Assembly (NCBI GenBank): GCA_965661105.1
Contig: CBFICR010000008.1
Span: 6,026 to 70,025, forward strand
Reading direction: 5' to 3'
From: Eutrophocola sp965661105
GTDB lineage: Bacteria > Pseudomonadota > Gammaproteobacteria > Pseudomonadales > Pseudohongiellaceae
DNA: 64,000 nt
Shown: positions 7,943-16,651 of the stretch, piece by piece
How positions within the stretch are numbered: position 1 is the stretch's first letter
Layout: each line of letters starts with the position of its first letter
The notes under the pieces: model-generated
What the model saw: the letters and a program-made list of their open reading frames with translations, nothing else
What the model was told of the DNA's origin: nothing
Databases searched by the model: none
Translations under genes and position numbers: made by a program

Positions 7943-8554
7943 TTGGCCACAGAAGAAGTACAAGAAGCACAGGAAGACGCCAAAAATACAGATCAGCAAC
8001 TCGTAGACCGGGTCTTCAATGGTGACAAACATGCCTTTGATTTACTCGTTCTGCGCTACCAGCATCGAATCCTGGGTTTGATAGGGCGCTTTATTCGAGA
8101 CCCTGCAGAAGTTGAAGATGTGGCGCAGGAAGCGTTTATCAAAGCCTATCGCGCCTTGCCCAAGTTCCGTGGCGACAGTGCGTTTTATACCTGGCTGTAT
8201 CGTATTGCTATTAATACCGCAAAAAACTATATGGTTGCCCGTGGCCGCCGGCCTCCAGCAACCGATGTAGATGTGGAAGATGCCGAGTTTATGGAAAATA
8301 ACCGGGCATTAACTGACATTGGCAGTCCTGAAGCCAATCAGGAGCGCGAGGACCTGCAAAGGGTTATCAATGAAGCTCTGGAGGAGCTGCCTGAGGATCT
8401 GCGCACAGCCTTTACCCTGCGCGAATTCAGCGGCCTGAGTTATGAAGAGATTACCGACATAATGGGTTGTCCGGTAGGCACCGTAAGATCGAGGATCTTT
8501 CGGGCCAGGGAAGCGCTGGACAAGAAAATTCGTCCATTACTGGACAATGACTAG
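7943..8554 (+). CDS. rpoE: Envelope-stress sigma factor RpoE (AlgU)
   Basis: 203-aa ECF sigma factor. Sigma region 2 (about residues 28-95) contains LLVLRYQHRILG, the core-binding/promoter-melting AEVEDVAQEAFIKAYRALP stretch and FRGDSAFYTWLYRIAINTAK; region 4 (about 140-198) contains LPEDLRTAFTLREFSGLSY and the helix-turn-helix MGCPVGTVRSRIFRARE. These are near-identical to E. coli RpoE and Pseudomonas AlgU. Start is TTG at 7943, placed 8 nt after a GGAG at 7931; no in-frame ATG exists before the conserved domain. It directs transcription of outer-membrane-stress genes. It heads the operon rpoE-rseA-rseC-mucD. Confidence 0.96.
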   Translation: MATEEVQEAQEDAKNTDQQLVDRVFNGDKHAFDLLVLRYQHRILGLIGRFIRDPAEVEDVAQEAFIKAYRALPKFRGDSAFYTWLYRIAINTAKNYMVARGRRPPATDVDVEDAEFMENNRALTDIGSPEANQEREDLQRVINEALEELPEDLRTAFTLREFSGLSYEEITDIMGCPVGTVRSRIFRAREALDKKIRPLLDND

Positions 8555-8925
8555 GAGCGAACTTATATTTTTCAAATAAATACTGAAAAATGTAAAAAAA
8601 ACGCAAAATCAGGGAATTTTTACACAATCATGATGTCTAGTAATTATCGGGCACTTGATTAGCCGTAAAAAGTGCAAAAGGTAAATAGGCTAAATAGGCT
8701 AAATAGGCTAAATAGGCTAAATAGGCTAAATAGGCTAAACAGGCTTAAGTAAGGCAAGTAAGTAACAAAAACAGGTAAACCTTGGAAATATTCAATAAAG
8801 GTTGTATTAATATCTGGCAATTCCACGTTACTTATTGAATTTAATGATAAATTTTTACGTTTAGAAAGAAAGCTGGAAAGAAAGCTGGAAAGGTTAAACA
8901 GATATAGTAAAGCACCGAGGAATCA
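8555..8925. other. 371-bp rpoE-rseA spacer with repeats
   Basis: No gene is seen in this gap, which is unusually long for genes normally a few bases apart. It contains an AT-rich inverted repeat (ATTTTTCA at 8567-8574 with TGAAAAAT at 8584-8591), the 9-bp tandem array listed separately, and two copies of AAAGAAAGCTGG just before the rseA ribosome-binding site. rseA translation starts after a clear GAGGAA at 8917-8922. Confidence 0.7.
8682..8744 (+). repeat. Tandem array, 7 units of TAAATAGGC (9 bp)
   Basis: Six perfect TAAATAGGC units run from 8682 to 8735, then one unit with a single change (TAAACAGGC). Every unit contains an in-frame TAA stop in one frame, so it is not coding. It lies between the sigma factor and its antisigma gene. 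Confidence 0.95.
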
Positions 8926-9558
8926 ATGACCGATAAATTATACGAATCACTCTCTGCCCTGATGGATGACGAGACAGATCAACTCGAATTGCGTCGTCTG
9001 CTAAAAGAAATGGATGAGAGTGATGTTGGACCTCAAGAGACGGGCTCTGCATTATCTGATGAATCCGGGCTTTCCGATCTAAAAGCAAAATGGCATCGAT
9101 ATCATGTGATCAGTTCGGCTTGTAAGCAGGAAATTCATAGTTCCCCTTCGTGTAACCTGCTGGGTAGAATTCAGGCGGAACTGGAAAATGACGCCGTACC
9201 ATCAGCTGAACTGCCTGCAAACAAAACAGGCCTGAACAAAAAAGGTTTCCTGCAAGTCCTCGGCCAGGGGGCAATAGCGGCGTCTGTAGCGCTGGCGGTC
9301 CTGTTTACGGCAGACATGGTTATGGTCAGTGATTCTCCCACAGCTTCAGTCAATAATGCCGAGCTGGCTGGATCAGATACACAATCAAACTCATTGCCAG
9401 AGCTCACCGGTGAACTTAACCCTTCCACACAAACCCGTGTTGCCGTTCAGGCGCCACTTGATGCTGAAGAAATGAGACGTCTGGAGAGAGTAGTTTCCGA
9501 AGAGCTGGATGAAACTCTGGAGAATCGTGGAACTCCGGCGATATTTGCCCCCGATTAA
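8926..9558 (+). CDS. rseA: Anti-sigma-E factor RseA (MucA)
   Basis: 210-aa inner-membrane protein. Residues 1-75 form the cytoplasmic sigma-binding domain (YESLSALMDDETDQLELRRL), one membrane helix spans about 112-133 (GAIAASVALAVLFTADMVMV), and the remainder is periplasmic. RseA holds RpoE inactive at the membrane and is cleaved by DegS and RseP under stress. The C-terminal MRRLERVVSEELDETLENRG region resembles the conserved end of MucA-type proteins. No rseB follows, so the usual periplasmic protector of this domain is not encoded here. A good SD (GAGGAA) precedes the ATG. Confidence 0.93.
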   Translation: MTDKLYESLSALMDDETDQLELRRLLKEMDESDVGPQETGSALSDESGLSDLKAKWHRYHVISSACKQEIHSSPSCNLLGRIQAELENDAVPSAELPANKTGLNKKGFLQVLGQGAIAASVALAVLFTADMVMVSDSPTASVNNAELAGSDTQSNSLPELTGELNPSTQTRVAVQAPLDAEEMRRLERVVSEELDETLENRGTPAIFAPD

Positions 9559-9664
9559 AACGAACTGCCTCATACGCGTTTATCCCCTATACCCGTTTTA
9601 CCGCTTATATCTGCCTGATATGATCGCGGGTTGTCATTTAAAAACTTTCCGGTAGTTTACCCGC

Positions 9665-10159
9665 ATGGCCATTGAACATATGTCAGTTGTGAACGCCGGC
9701 AAGGGTTTCGTTCATCTCAGATCCCGCGACCCCGCCCACTGCGAACATTGTGCAGCCAGCTCCGGGTGCGGCATCCAGTTGCTCAACAGGGCAATGACCA
9801 GGGAGGCCGCCACTATTGCCGTGCAAGTACCTGTCAGTAACCAGAAAAATATTCAGACCGGTGACGACGTCGTTGTTGCCATCGATGATTTCAAACTCAT
9901 CTGTATGTCACTTTTGCAATATGTTGTCCCGATCCTGCTGCTGGTAGTCTCCACAGCAGTCGCCCAAATCATTATGACCAACTATCGCATAAATGAAATA
10001 TGGGTAATTCTGGCTGCTTTTTTTGCTCTTTCGGGGGGAATGCTGCTGGTTCGTTACCTGTCAGTACCATTGATGACGAGTACTGGTAAAATGTTTCAAA
10101 CTGGATGCGCGGATGTTACGTACAATCCTTTAATTCAATTGAGTAAAGATCAGGACTAG
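9665..10159 (+). CDS. rseC: RseC/MucC-family membrane protein
   Basis: 164-aa inner-membrane protein of the SoxR-reducing-system/RseC family. The N-terminal part has the conserved cysteine cluster HCEHCAASSGCGIQLL (Cys residues near 30, 33 and 39); two transmembrane helices follow (about 84-103 and 110-130). RseC modulates sigma-E activity in E. coli and takes part in reducing SoxR, but its exact job is poorly known. It is followed 3 bp later by mucD, so the two are probably co-translated. Between rseA and this gene there is only 106 bp, leaving no room for rseB. Confidence 0.92.
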   Translation: MAIEHMSVVNAGKGFVHLRSRDPAHCEHCAASSGCGIQLLNRAMTREAATIAVQVPVSNQKNIQTGDDVVVAIDDFKLICMSLLQYVVPILLLVVSTAVAQIIMTNYRINEIWVILAAFFALSGGMLLVRYLSVPLMTSTGKMFQTGCADVTYNPLIQLSKDQD

Positions 10160-10162
10160 ATA

Positions 10163-11569
10163 ATGATGTTAAAAAGTAAAATCAAACTGCCAACAATCAC
10201 ATTCTTTATCGTGATAATGGGACTTCTGACATCAGCGGGTGTTTATGCCCAGGGGCTTCCTGATTTTACCAGGCTCGTGGAGGATAACGCCGAAGCCATC
10301 GTCAATGTTAATTCCGTGTCCCGCGCCAGTGCCGGGGGCGAAGGCGGGGAAAGGCTGGAAGATTTCCTGCGTGACTATTTTGGCAACAGGGCTCCCGAGA
10401 TCCCGGAAGAACAGTTACGTGAGTTAGAGCGCAGGCCTGCGCTGGGCTCAGGTTTTATCATTTCCCGGGATGGCTACATTATTACCAATCATCACGTGGT
10501 TGAGAATGCCGAAGAGATAACCATAACCCTGAATGACCGCCGCGAATTTGATGCTGAAGTGATCGGTTCCGATGTCAGCTCGGATCTTGCCCTGTTAAAA
10601 ATCGAGGCGACTGGCTTGAAACCGGTAAAACTGGGGAATTCTTCAAGACTGAAAGTAGGCGAGTGGGTACTGGCCATCGGTTCTCCAATGGGACTGCAAT
10701 TTTCAGTGGCGGCGGGCATTATCAGTTATATGGGAAGAAATATTCCCAACGGTTCCGGTGGTAATTATGTTTCATTCATTCAGACCGATGTTGCCATAAA
10801 CCCGGGCAATTCCGGGGGGCCTTTATTCAACCTTGATGGTGAAGTTATTGGCATTAATTCCCAGATTTTTACCAGTACAGGCGGTTCCATGGGCCTGTCA
10901 TTTGCTATTCCGGTTGATGTTGCCAAAAATGTTGTGGGTCAACTCAAGGACAAGGGAATCGTAGAGCGAGGCTGGATGGGGGTAGGCATTAATGATGTCA
11001 GCCAGGAAGCTGCCAATGAGGCTAATTTACCGAAACCTTCAGGCGCCCTGGTTAACCAGGTCATAGAAGGCAGTCCTGCTGAAGAAGCCGGCTTTCAAAG
11101 CGGAGATATTATCCTGCGTTTTAATGGTAATGAAATAGCCAGCAGTGGCGATCTTCCGTTCCATGTTGGTCTGACAGCACCTGATGAGATTGCGATGGTT
11201 GATATAATCCGCGATGGCGCTGCGCAGACATTACAGATGAAGGTAGGAAAACTGGCCACAGGGAACTCCCGACAGCTCGGTGCCAACACTGGCGATTCAA
11301 ACCCTATTGGTCTGATGATTACCGATATTAATCGGCCTGATACTGAACCTGGCGTACTGGTAGTTAATGTTGTGGGCGAGGTTGGCCGGCAGGCAGGATT
11401 TCAGACGGGTGACATTTTGCTCAGTCTAAATGGGCAGATAACAGGCTCCGTTGAGCAGTTCAATGACGTGGTATCAGGTTTGCCGACGGATCAGGTCATC
11501 CCCGCACTGGTTCAACGAAACGACAGGAAGTTCTTTCTTACGGTTAGCATGCCTGAGTCGCAGGAATAG
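10163..11569 (+). CDS. mucD: Periplasmic serine protease DegP/MucD
   Basis: 468-aa Do/HtrA protease. Signal peptide at residues 8-30 (cut after VYAQ). Catalytic triad: His111 in ITNHHVV, Asp141 in SDLALLKI and Ser217 in NPGNSGGPLFN. Two PDZ domains follow at about 270-365 and 375-465 (GWMGVGINDVSQ; RQAGFQTGDILLSLNG). It degrades or refolds misfolded envelope proteins and lowers RpoE activation. The position in the rpoE-rseA-rseC-mucD operon is that of Pseudomonas mucD. Start ATG 10163; another ATG at 10166 is equally possible. Confidence 0.95.
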   Translation: MMLKSKIKLPTITFFIVIMGLLTSAGVYAQGLPDFTRLVEDNAEAIVNVNSVSRASAGGEGGERLEDFLRDYFGNRAPEIPEEQLRELERRPALGSGFIISRDGYIITNHHVVENAEEITITLNDRREFDAEVIGSDVSSDLALLKIEATGLKPVKLGNSSRLKVGEWVLAIGSPMGLQFSVAAGIISYMGRNIPNGSGGNYVSFIQTDVAINPGNSGGPLFNLDGEVIGINSQIFTSTGGSMGLSFAIPVDVAKNVVGQLKDKGIVERGWMGVGINDVSQEAANEANLPKPSGALVNQVIEGSPAEEAGFQSGDIILRFNGNEIASSGDLPFHVGLTAPDEIAMVDIIRDGAAQTLQMKVGKLATGNSRQLGANTGDSNPIGLMITDINRPDTEPGVLVVNVVGEVGRQAGFQTGDILLSLNGQITGSVEQFNDVVSGLPTDQVIPALVQRNDRKFFLTVSMPESQE

Positions 11570-11658
11570 TCGCGTCACCGGCATAATACGTAGCGAATAT
11601 CCTGCTCTTGCTGTAGACTTGCGCTTTTTTTTCAGCCACTCAAGAGCTTACTTTTCTG

Positions 11659-13458
11659 GTGAGTAATCTAGACAACATACGCAATTTTTCCATTATCGCT
11701 CATATCGATCATGGTAAATCCACTATCGCAGATCGATTCATCCAGTTATGTGGTGGATTGGCCGACCGCGAGATGCAGCAACAGGTGCTTGATTCCCTCG
11801 ATATAGAGCGCGAACGCGGCATTACCATCAAGGCGCATAGCGTCACGCTGGATTACAAGGCGGATGATGGCATAACCTACCAGCTTAATTTTATTGATAC
11901 ACCGGGCCATGTGGACTTCAGCTATGAAGTCTCACGTTCTTTGGCGGCCTGTGAAGGGGCATTACTGGTGGTGGATGCTGCACAGGGTGTAGAGGCCCAG
12001 TCGGTGGCCAATTGCTACACGGCCATTGATCAGGGGCTGGAAGTTATTCCGGTGCTCAACAAGATGGACCTGCCCCAGGCTGAACCGGAGCGTGTCAAAA
12101 AGGAAGTAGAAGAAATTATAGGTATTCCCGCTGATGATGCCGTGCTTGCCAGTGCGAAAAGCGGGCTGGGGATAAAGGAAATTCTTGAACGTATAATCAG
12201 GGATGTCCCACCACCCAAAGGCAATACTGCGGGCAAATTACAGGCGCTCATTATTGATTCCTGGTTTGACAGTTACCTGGGAGTTATCTCTCTGGTGCGA
12301 GTCAGGGAAGGCACTATCAAGAAAGGCGATAAAATCATTGCCAAATCAACGGGCAAAGTCCATGTCGTGGATAACGTCGGTATATTCACACCGAAACGCC
12401 TGGTGCAAAAGGAATTAAAAGCCGGAGAAGTAGGCTTTGTTGAGGCGAGCATCAAGGAAATTCAGGGCGCACCGGTCGGCGATACCATTACCCATGCCTC
12501 TACTTCCGATGTGCCAATGCTGCCAGGATTCAAAAAGGTTCAGGCACAGGTATATGCAGGTCTTTTTCCGGTATCCAGTGACGATTATGACAGCTTCAGG
12601 GATGCGCTTGAAAAACTCACGCTCAATGATGCCGCTCTGGTTTATGAACCGGAAAATTCAGATGCCTTGGGGGTTGGTTTTCGATGTGGATTTCTGGGCA
12701 TGCTTCATATGGAAATTGTCCAGGAGCGTCTTGAAAGAGAATATGACCTTGATCTGATTACTTCAGCGCCGACAGTCGTCTTTGAAGTGCTTACAGACAA
12801 GGGCGAGGTATTGAAAGTTGAAAGCCCTTCGCGTTTGCCGCCAATGTCCAACATCGAGGAAATGCGGGAACCCATTGTTGAAGCCAACATCCTGGTACCC
12901 CAGGAATATGTCGGCAATGTATTGACTCTGTGTGTTGAGAAGCGCGGTGTGCAAAAAGACATGCAATATGTCGGACATCAGGTCTCAATCAAATACGAGC
13001 TTCCCATGCATGAAGTCGTTCTGGACTTTTTTGACAGACTAAAATCGGTGAGTCGTGGCTATGCATCGCTGGATTACCACTTTATCCGTTTCCAGCCAGC
13101 AAACCTGGTAAGACTGGATGTTTTGCTTAATGGTGATACAGTAGATGCGCTGGCGTTGATTGTGCACAGGGATCAGGCGCATTCCAAGGGCCGGGTGCTG
13201 ACTGAGAAAATGAAGGAACTCATTCCAAGACAGCTATACGATGTGGCGATTCAGGCCGCAATCGGAGGACAAATTGTCGCCAGGACAACGGTGAAAGCCT
13301 TGCGTAAAAATGTAACGGCCAAGTGTTATGGTGGCGATATTACCCGTAAAAAGAAACTGCTGGAAAAACAAAAAGCCGGCAAGAAAAGAATGAAGCAGGT
13401 GGGCAATGTTGAAGTGCCCCAGGAAGCCTTTTTAGCGATACTTAAAGTTGATAAATAA
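11659..13458 (+). CDS. lepA: Elongation factor 4 (LepA)
   Basis: 599-aa translational GTPase. P-loop AHIDHGKST at residues 14-22, switch region ERERGITIKAHSVTL, DTPGHVDFSYEVSRSL and NKMDLPQA; the C-terminal LepA-specific domain (about 490-599) contains GGDITRKKKLLEKQK near the end. EF4 binds ribosomes and back-translocates or assists initiation and assembly. Length agrees with E. coli LepA (599 aa). The start is GTG at 11659, giving the standard MSNLDNIRNFSIIAHIDHG beginning. It lies 89 bp after mucD and is followed by lepB, the usual order. Confidence 0.97.
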   Translation: MSNLDNIRNFSIIAHIDHGKSTIADRFIQLCGGLADREMQQQVLDSLDIERERGITIKAHSVTLDYKADDGITYQLNFIDTPGHVDFSYEVSRSLAACEGALLVVDAAQGVEAQSVANCYTAIDQGLEVIPVLNKMDLPQAEPERVKKEVEEIIGIPADDAVLASAKSGLGIKEILERIIRDVPPPKGNTAGKLQALIIDSWFDSYLGVISLVRVREGTIKKGDKIIAKSTGKVHVVDNVGIFTPKRLVQKELKAGEVGFVEASIKEIQGAPVGDTITHASTSDVPMLPGFKKVQAQVYAGLFPVSSDDYDSFRDALEKLTLNDAALVYEPENSDALGVGFRCGFLGMLHMEIVQERLEREYDLDLITSAPTVVFEVLTDKGEVLKVESPSRLPPMSNIEEMREPIVEANILVPQEYVGNVLTLCVEKRGVQKDMQYVGHQVSIKYELPMHEVVLDFFDRLKSVSRGYASLDYHFIRFQPANLVRLDVLLNGDTVDALALIVHRDQAHSKGRVLTEKMKELIPRQLYDVAIQAAIGGQIVARTTVKALRKNVTAKCYGGDITRKKKLLEKQKAGKKRMKQVGNVEVPQEAFLAILKVDK

Positions 13459-13557
13459 AGTACTACACATAAGAATCCTGGCCCATAGGGCAAGTTATAG
13501 ATCACCCTTCAATAATTCAATGCAGGAGTACGCGGCTAAAGTAGCCGGAATAACCAT

Positions 13558-14490
13558 ATGAGTTTTGATTTTTCACTAGTGTTACTGCTTTTTTCACTGG
13601 TAGCCGGTCTGATCTGGTTGCTTGATATTTTCTTTCTGAGGAAACCCAGGGATGAGAAAGTAAGACAGAAGCTTTCCGAAAAAAATATCAGTGAAGAGGA
13701 TTTCACGGTGTTCCTGAATTACATCCATACCGGAGAATCAGGCAACGAGGAAAAGGGCAGGAGTGATGCTACCCAGTTTCCTAACAGAAAGGGTCTGGAG
13801 GAAGCTTACGTCCTTTATCGCGAGCCGGTAGTGGTGGATTATGCAAAATCCTTTTTTCCGATAATTTTTGCAGTTCTGCTGTTACGCTCTTTTCTGTTTG
13901 AACCTTTCCAGATACCCACCGGATCGATGATACCTACGCTCAATGTTGGTGATTTCATCGTAGTTAACAAATTTGCCTACGGTATTCGATTGCCGGTGAT
14001 AGGCACCAAAATTATCGATATAGATGACCCGAAACGGGGCGATGTCATGGTATTTATTCCTCCCCATGACCCCAATTACTACATCAAAAGGGTCATTGGC
14101 ATGCCTGGTGACCATATTCGTTATGATGGCAAGATCGTTTATGTCAATGATGAACCACTGGAACAGGAATATGTGGACTTCATCAACGACAGGCGGCCAC
14201 CAGTGATTTATTCTCTTGAGGAAGTTGGCGGTATCTCCCATGATATTTATACGTCGCCTTCACCGTCCTACATCAGGCCAGGTTCCTGGTTGTGGCCAGA
14301 AGGCAGGGTTATCCCTGAAGGGCATTACTTCATGATGGGAGACAACCGGGACAACAGCAGTGACAGCAGGGTCTGGGGTCCGGTGACGGAAGATAATATC
14401 GTCGGAAAGGCAGTCGCAGTATGGATGCACAAGGAACCGGGTGTTACCTTGCCCAGTTTCAGCCAGAACCGCTTCATTGATAATCCCTGA
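13558..14490 (+). CDS. lepB: Signal peptidase I (LepB)
   Basis: 310-aa inner-membrane protease that removes signal peptides from exported proteins. Two N-terminal membrane helices (about 5-27 and 98-115) anchor it. The catalytic dyad is Ser123 in PTGSMIPTL and Lys177 in YYIKRVIGMPGD; the GDNRDNSSDSRVWGPV box lies near residue 260. It follows lepA by 99 bp and precedes the DUF4845 gene by 27 bp, as in Pseudomonas. Confidence 0.96.
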   Translation: MSFDFSLVLLLFSLVAGLIWLLDIFFLRKPRDEKVRQKLSEKNISEEDFTVFLNYIHTGESGNEEKGRSDATQFPNRKGLEEAYVLYREPVVVDYAKSFFPIIFAVLLLRSFLFEPFQIPTGSMIPTLNVGDFIVVNKFAYGIRLPVIGTKIIDIDDPKRGDVMVFIPPHDPNYYIKRVIGMPGDHIRYDGKIVYVNDEPLEQEYVDFINDRRPPVIYSLEEVGGISHDIYTSPSPSYIRPGSWLWPEGRVIPEGHYFMMGDNRDNSSDSRVWGPVTEDNIVGKAVAVWMHKEPGVTLPSFSQNRFIDNP

Positions 14491-14517
14491 TCATCTTCGA
14501 ATCTGGAGTATTGGATA

Positions 14518-14919
14518 ATGACATCAAGCAAACTGACATCAGGCAATGGGCAGCCACTGATTCAATTGGCCCATCAAAAAGGCGCATCACTTTACGCATT
14601 AATCGTTGTGATGACGCTGCTGGGCGTTTTGATCATGGCCGGTTTAAAACTTTCTCCAGCCTATATGGATAATATGGTAATAAAAAATGCCATTGAAAAT
14701 CTCAAGGAAAGTGGCGAATTGGAAGACATGCCGTTACGGGATATTCGACGATATGTCACTCGCACCGCACAAACCAATGGCGGCAGTTTCCAAAGTGATG
14801 GCCTTGACCAGGTGGAAGTAGATGGTGTCGAGTATATTGCCGTAGAGTATGAATCACGAGTCCCGATGTTTCTCAACATAGACGCGGTCGTAAAATTCAA
14901 TTATCGCATCGAAAAATAG
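14518..14919 (+). CDS. DUF4845-family membrane protein
   Basis: 133-aa protein with one membrane helix near residues 25-42 (LYALIVVMTLLGVLIMAGL) preceded by a Lys/Gly-rich stretch resembling a type IV pilin-like start (HQKGASLYALIVV). Members of DUF4845 are found between lepB and rnc in many Gammaproteobacteria; no function is established. The C-terminal half is a small alpha/beta domain (VDGVEYIAVEYESRVP). The last base of its TAG stop is the first base of the rnc GTG start, so the two genes are translationally coupled. Confidence 0.88.
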   Translation: MTSSKLTSGNGQPLIQLAHQKGASLYALIVVMTLLGVLIMAGLKLSPAYMDNMVIKNAIENLKESGELEDMPLRDIRRYVTRTAQTNGGSFQSDGLDQVEVDGVEYIAVEYESRVPMFLNIDAVVKFNYRIEK

Positions 14920-15587
14920 TGTCTTCAGCCATCTCCAAAATTCACTACAGCTTCAGAAATGAGGCACTTTTCAAGCTGGCACTCAGCCATTGCAGTAGTG
15001 GTCAGGATAATAATGAACGACTTGAATTCCTTGGAGACTCGATCCTCGGCTTTATCATCGCGGAAGAGTTGTATCAGCGCTTTCCCAAAGGCAAGGAAGG
15101 GCAGCTGAGCCGACTTCGCGCCGACCTTGTGCAACGCTCCACGCTGGCAGAGATAGCCAGAGAGCTTGATCTGGGCGCTTCTCTTAACCTGGGCTCTGGT
15201 GAACTTAAAAGTGGCGGTGCGCAGCGCGATTCGATCCTGGCTGATGCCCTTGAGGCCCTGATATCTGCTATCTACCTTGATGCGGGACCTGATCTCGATG
15301 CTTGCCGTAAAACTGTGTTGTTGTGGTTTGCCGGCAGGCTGGATAACCTGGATCTTGAGTCCCAGACCAAAGATGCAAAAACCCGTTTGCAGGAATATCT
15401 GCAGGGAATCAAGGCTGCGCTCCCTGACTATGAAGTCCTTGATGTGGCGGGTAAGGATCATCAGCAAACATTTGCTGTATTGTGCCGGATAGGTCTCTTG
15501 CCTGAACCGGTTACAGGTTTTGGGTCAACCCGTCGTGAGGCTGAGCAGGAAGCCGCTGACGCCGCTTTAAAGGCTCTGAGTCTGTGA
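14919..15587 (+). CDS. rnc: Ribonuclease III
   Basis: 222-aa double-strand-specific endoribonuclease that processes rRNA precursors and many mRNAs. The catalytic signature NERLEFLGDSILG holds Glu33, Glu36 and Asp40; the second acidic pair is Asp109/Glu112 in ILADALEALISAIYLD. The C-terminal dsRBD (about 152-222) ends GSTRREAEQEAADAALKAL. The start codon GTG overlaps the previous stop by one base. Length matches E. coli Rnc (226 aa). Era follows 19 bp downstream, the conserved rnc-era-recO order. Confidence 0.96.
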   Translation: MSSAISKIHYSFRNEALFKLALSHCSSGQDNNERLEFLGDSILGFIIAEELYQRFPKGKEGQLSRLRADLVQRSTLAEIARELDLGASLNLGSGELKSGGAQRDSILADALEALISAIYLDAGPDLDACRKTVLLWFAGRLDNLDLESQTKDAKTRLQEYLQGIKAALPDYEVLDVAGKDHQQTFAVLCRIGLLPEPVTGFGSTRREAEQEAADAALKALSL

Positions 15588-15606
15588 GTATTCCCGGCTT
15601 ATTTCT

Positions 15607-16554
15607 ATGACAAACGTTCCTTCTGATGAAGCGAAGATAAAAACACATTGCGGTTTGATTGCTATTGTAGGCAAACCCAATGTTGGTAAATCAACACTAC
15701 TGAATCACCTGATCGGTCAGAAGCTCAGTATCACCTCGCGTAAACCGCAGACCACACGACATAGATTGTTAGGCATAAAATCCACGCCAACCACCCAGAT
15801 GATTTTTGTTGATACCCCGGGCCTGCATAGTGGTCAGAATAAAGCCATTAATCGCTATATGAACAAGACTGTTCATAGTGTTGTGCGGGATGTGGATCTG
15901 ATCCTTTTCATGGTAGATCGAATGAAATGGACCGAGGAAGATGATCTGGTTCTGCAGCAAATCGAGCAAAGCAAAACGCCTGTACTCCTGCTGTTAAACA
16001 AAATAGACCAGTTACAGGACAAGACCATTCTATTGCCCTATATGAAGGAATTGTCTGAACTTTATCCATTCAATGAAATATTTCCCTTGTCCGCCTTGAA
16101 AGACCATAACATTGATGCCCTTGAGGCCAGTCTTGAGAAATATCTCCCCGAGGGTGATTTCTATTACCCTGCAGAGCAGCTTACCGATCGTAATGCCCGC
16201 TTTCTTGCGGCTGAATTTATTCGGGAAAAAATTACCCGCCAGATAGGTGATGAATTGCCCTATGAAGTCACTGTGGAGATCGAGGAGTTTCGTTACGATG
16301 ACAAGGTGGATACCCGGGATAATCGTAATCTGGTTCATATCAGTGCATTGATTCTGGTGGAAAAAGACGGGCAAAAAAAGATCATCATAGGGGATCGTGG
16401 CAGCCGCCTGAAACTGATTGGCTCGGAGGCCAGAAAAGATATCGAAAGCCTGCTCGACAGCAAAGTAATGTTGAACCTGTGGGTGAAGGTCAAGAGTGGC
16501 TGGTCGGATGACGAAAGGGCATTAAAAAGTCTTGGTTACGATGACCTTTCCTGA
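15607..16554 (+). CDS. era: GTPase Era
   Basis: 315-aa Ras-like GTPase for 30S ribosome maturation. G1 VGKPNVGKST at residues 21-30, G3 DTPG in FVDTPGLHSG, G4 NKID in LLLNKIDQL; a KH RNA-binding domain occupies about 215-305, with the HISALILVEKDGQKKIIIGD segment containing the GxxG-type loop. It binds the 3' end of 16S rRNA. The N-terminus is about 10 residues longer than E. coli Era, but ATG 15607 is the only good start close to a purine-rich leader. Confidence 0.96.
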   Translation: MTNVPSDEAKIKTHCGLIAIVGKPNVGKSTLLNHLIGQKLSITSRKPQTTRHRLLGIKSTPTTQMIFVDTPGLHSGQNKAINRYMNKTVHSVVRDVDLILFMVDRMKWTEEDDLVLQQIEQSKTPVLLLLNKIDQLQDKTILLPYMKELSELYPFNEIFPLSALKDHNIDALEASLEKYLPEGDFYYPAEQLTDRNARFLAAEFIREKITRQIGDELPYEVTVEIEEFRYDDKVDTRDNRNLVHISALILVEKDGQKKIIIGDRGSRLKLIGSEARKDIESLLDSKVMLNLWVKVKSGWSDDERALKSLGYDDLS

Positions 16555-16651
16555 GTTCCCGACTCATCATAAAATTTCATTCTCCTATTTCTATATTTTA
16601 AGGTTTCGGTAACGCCAGTCATTATTCAGGCAACCGGGTGATAGTGAATGC

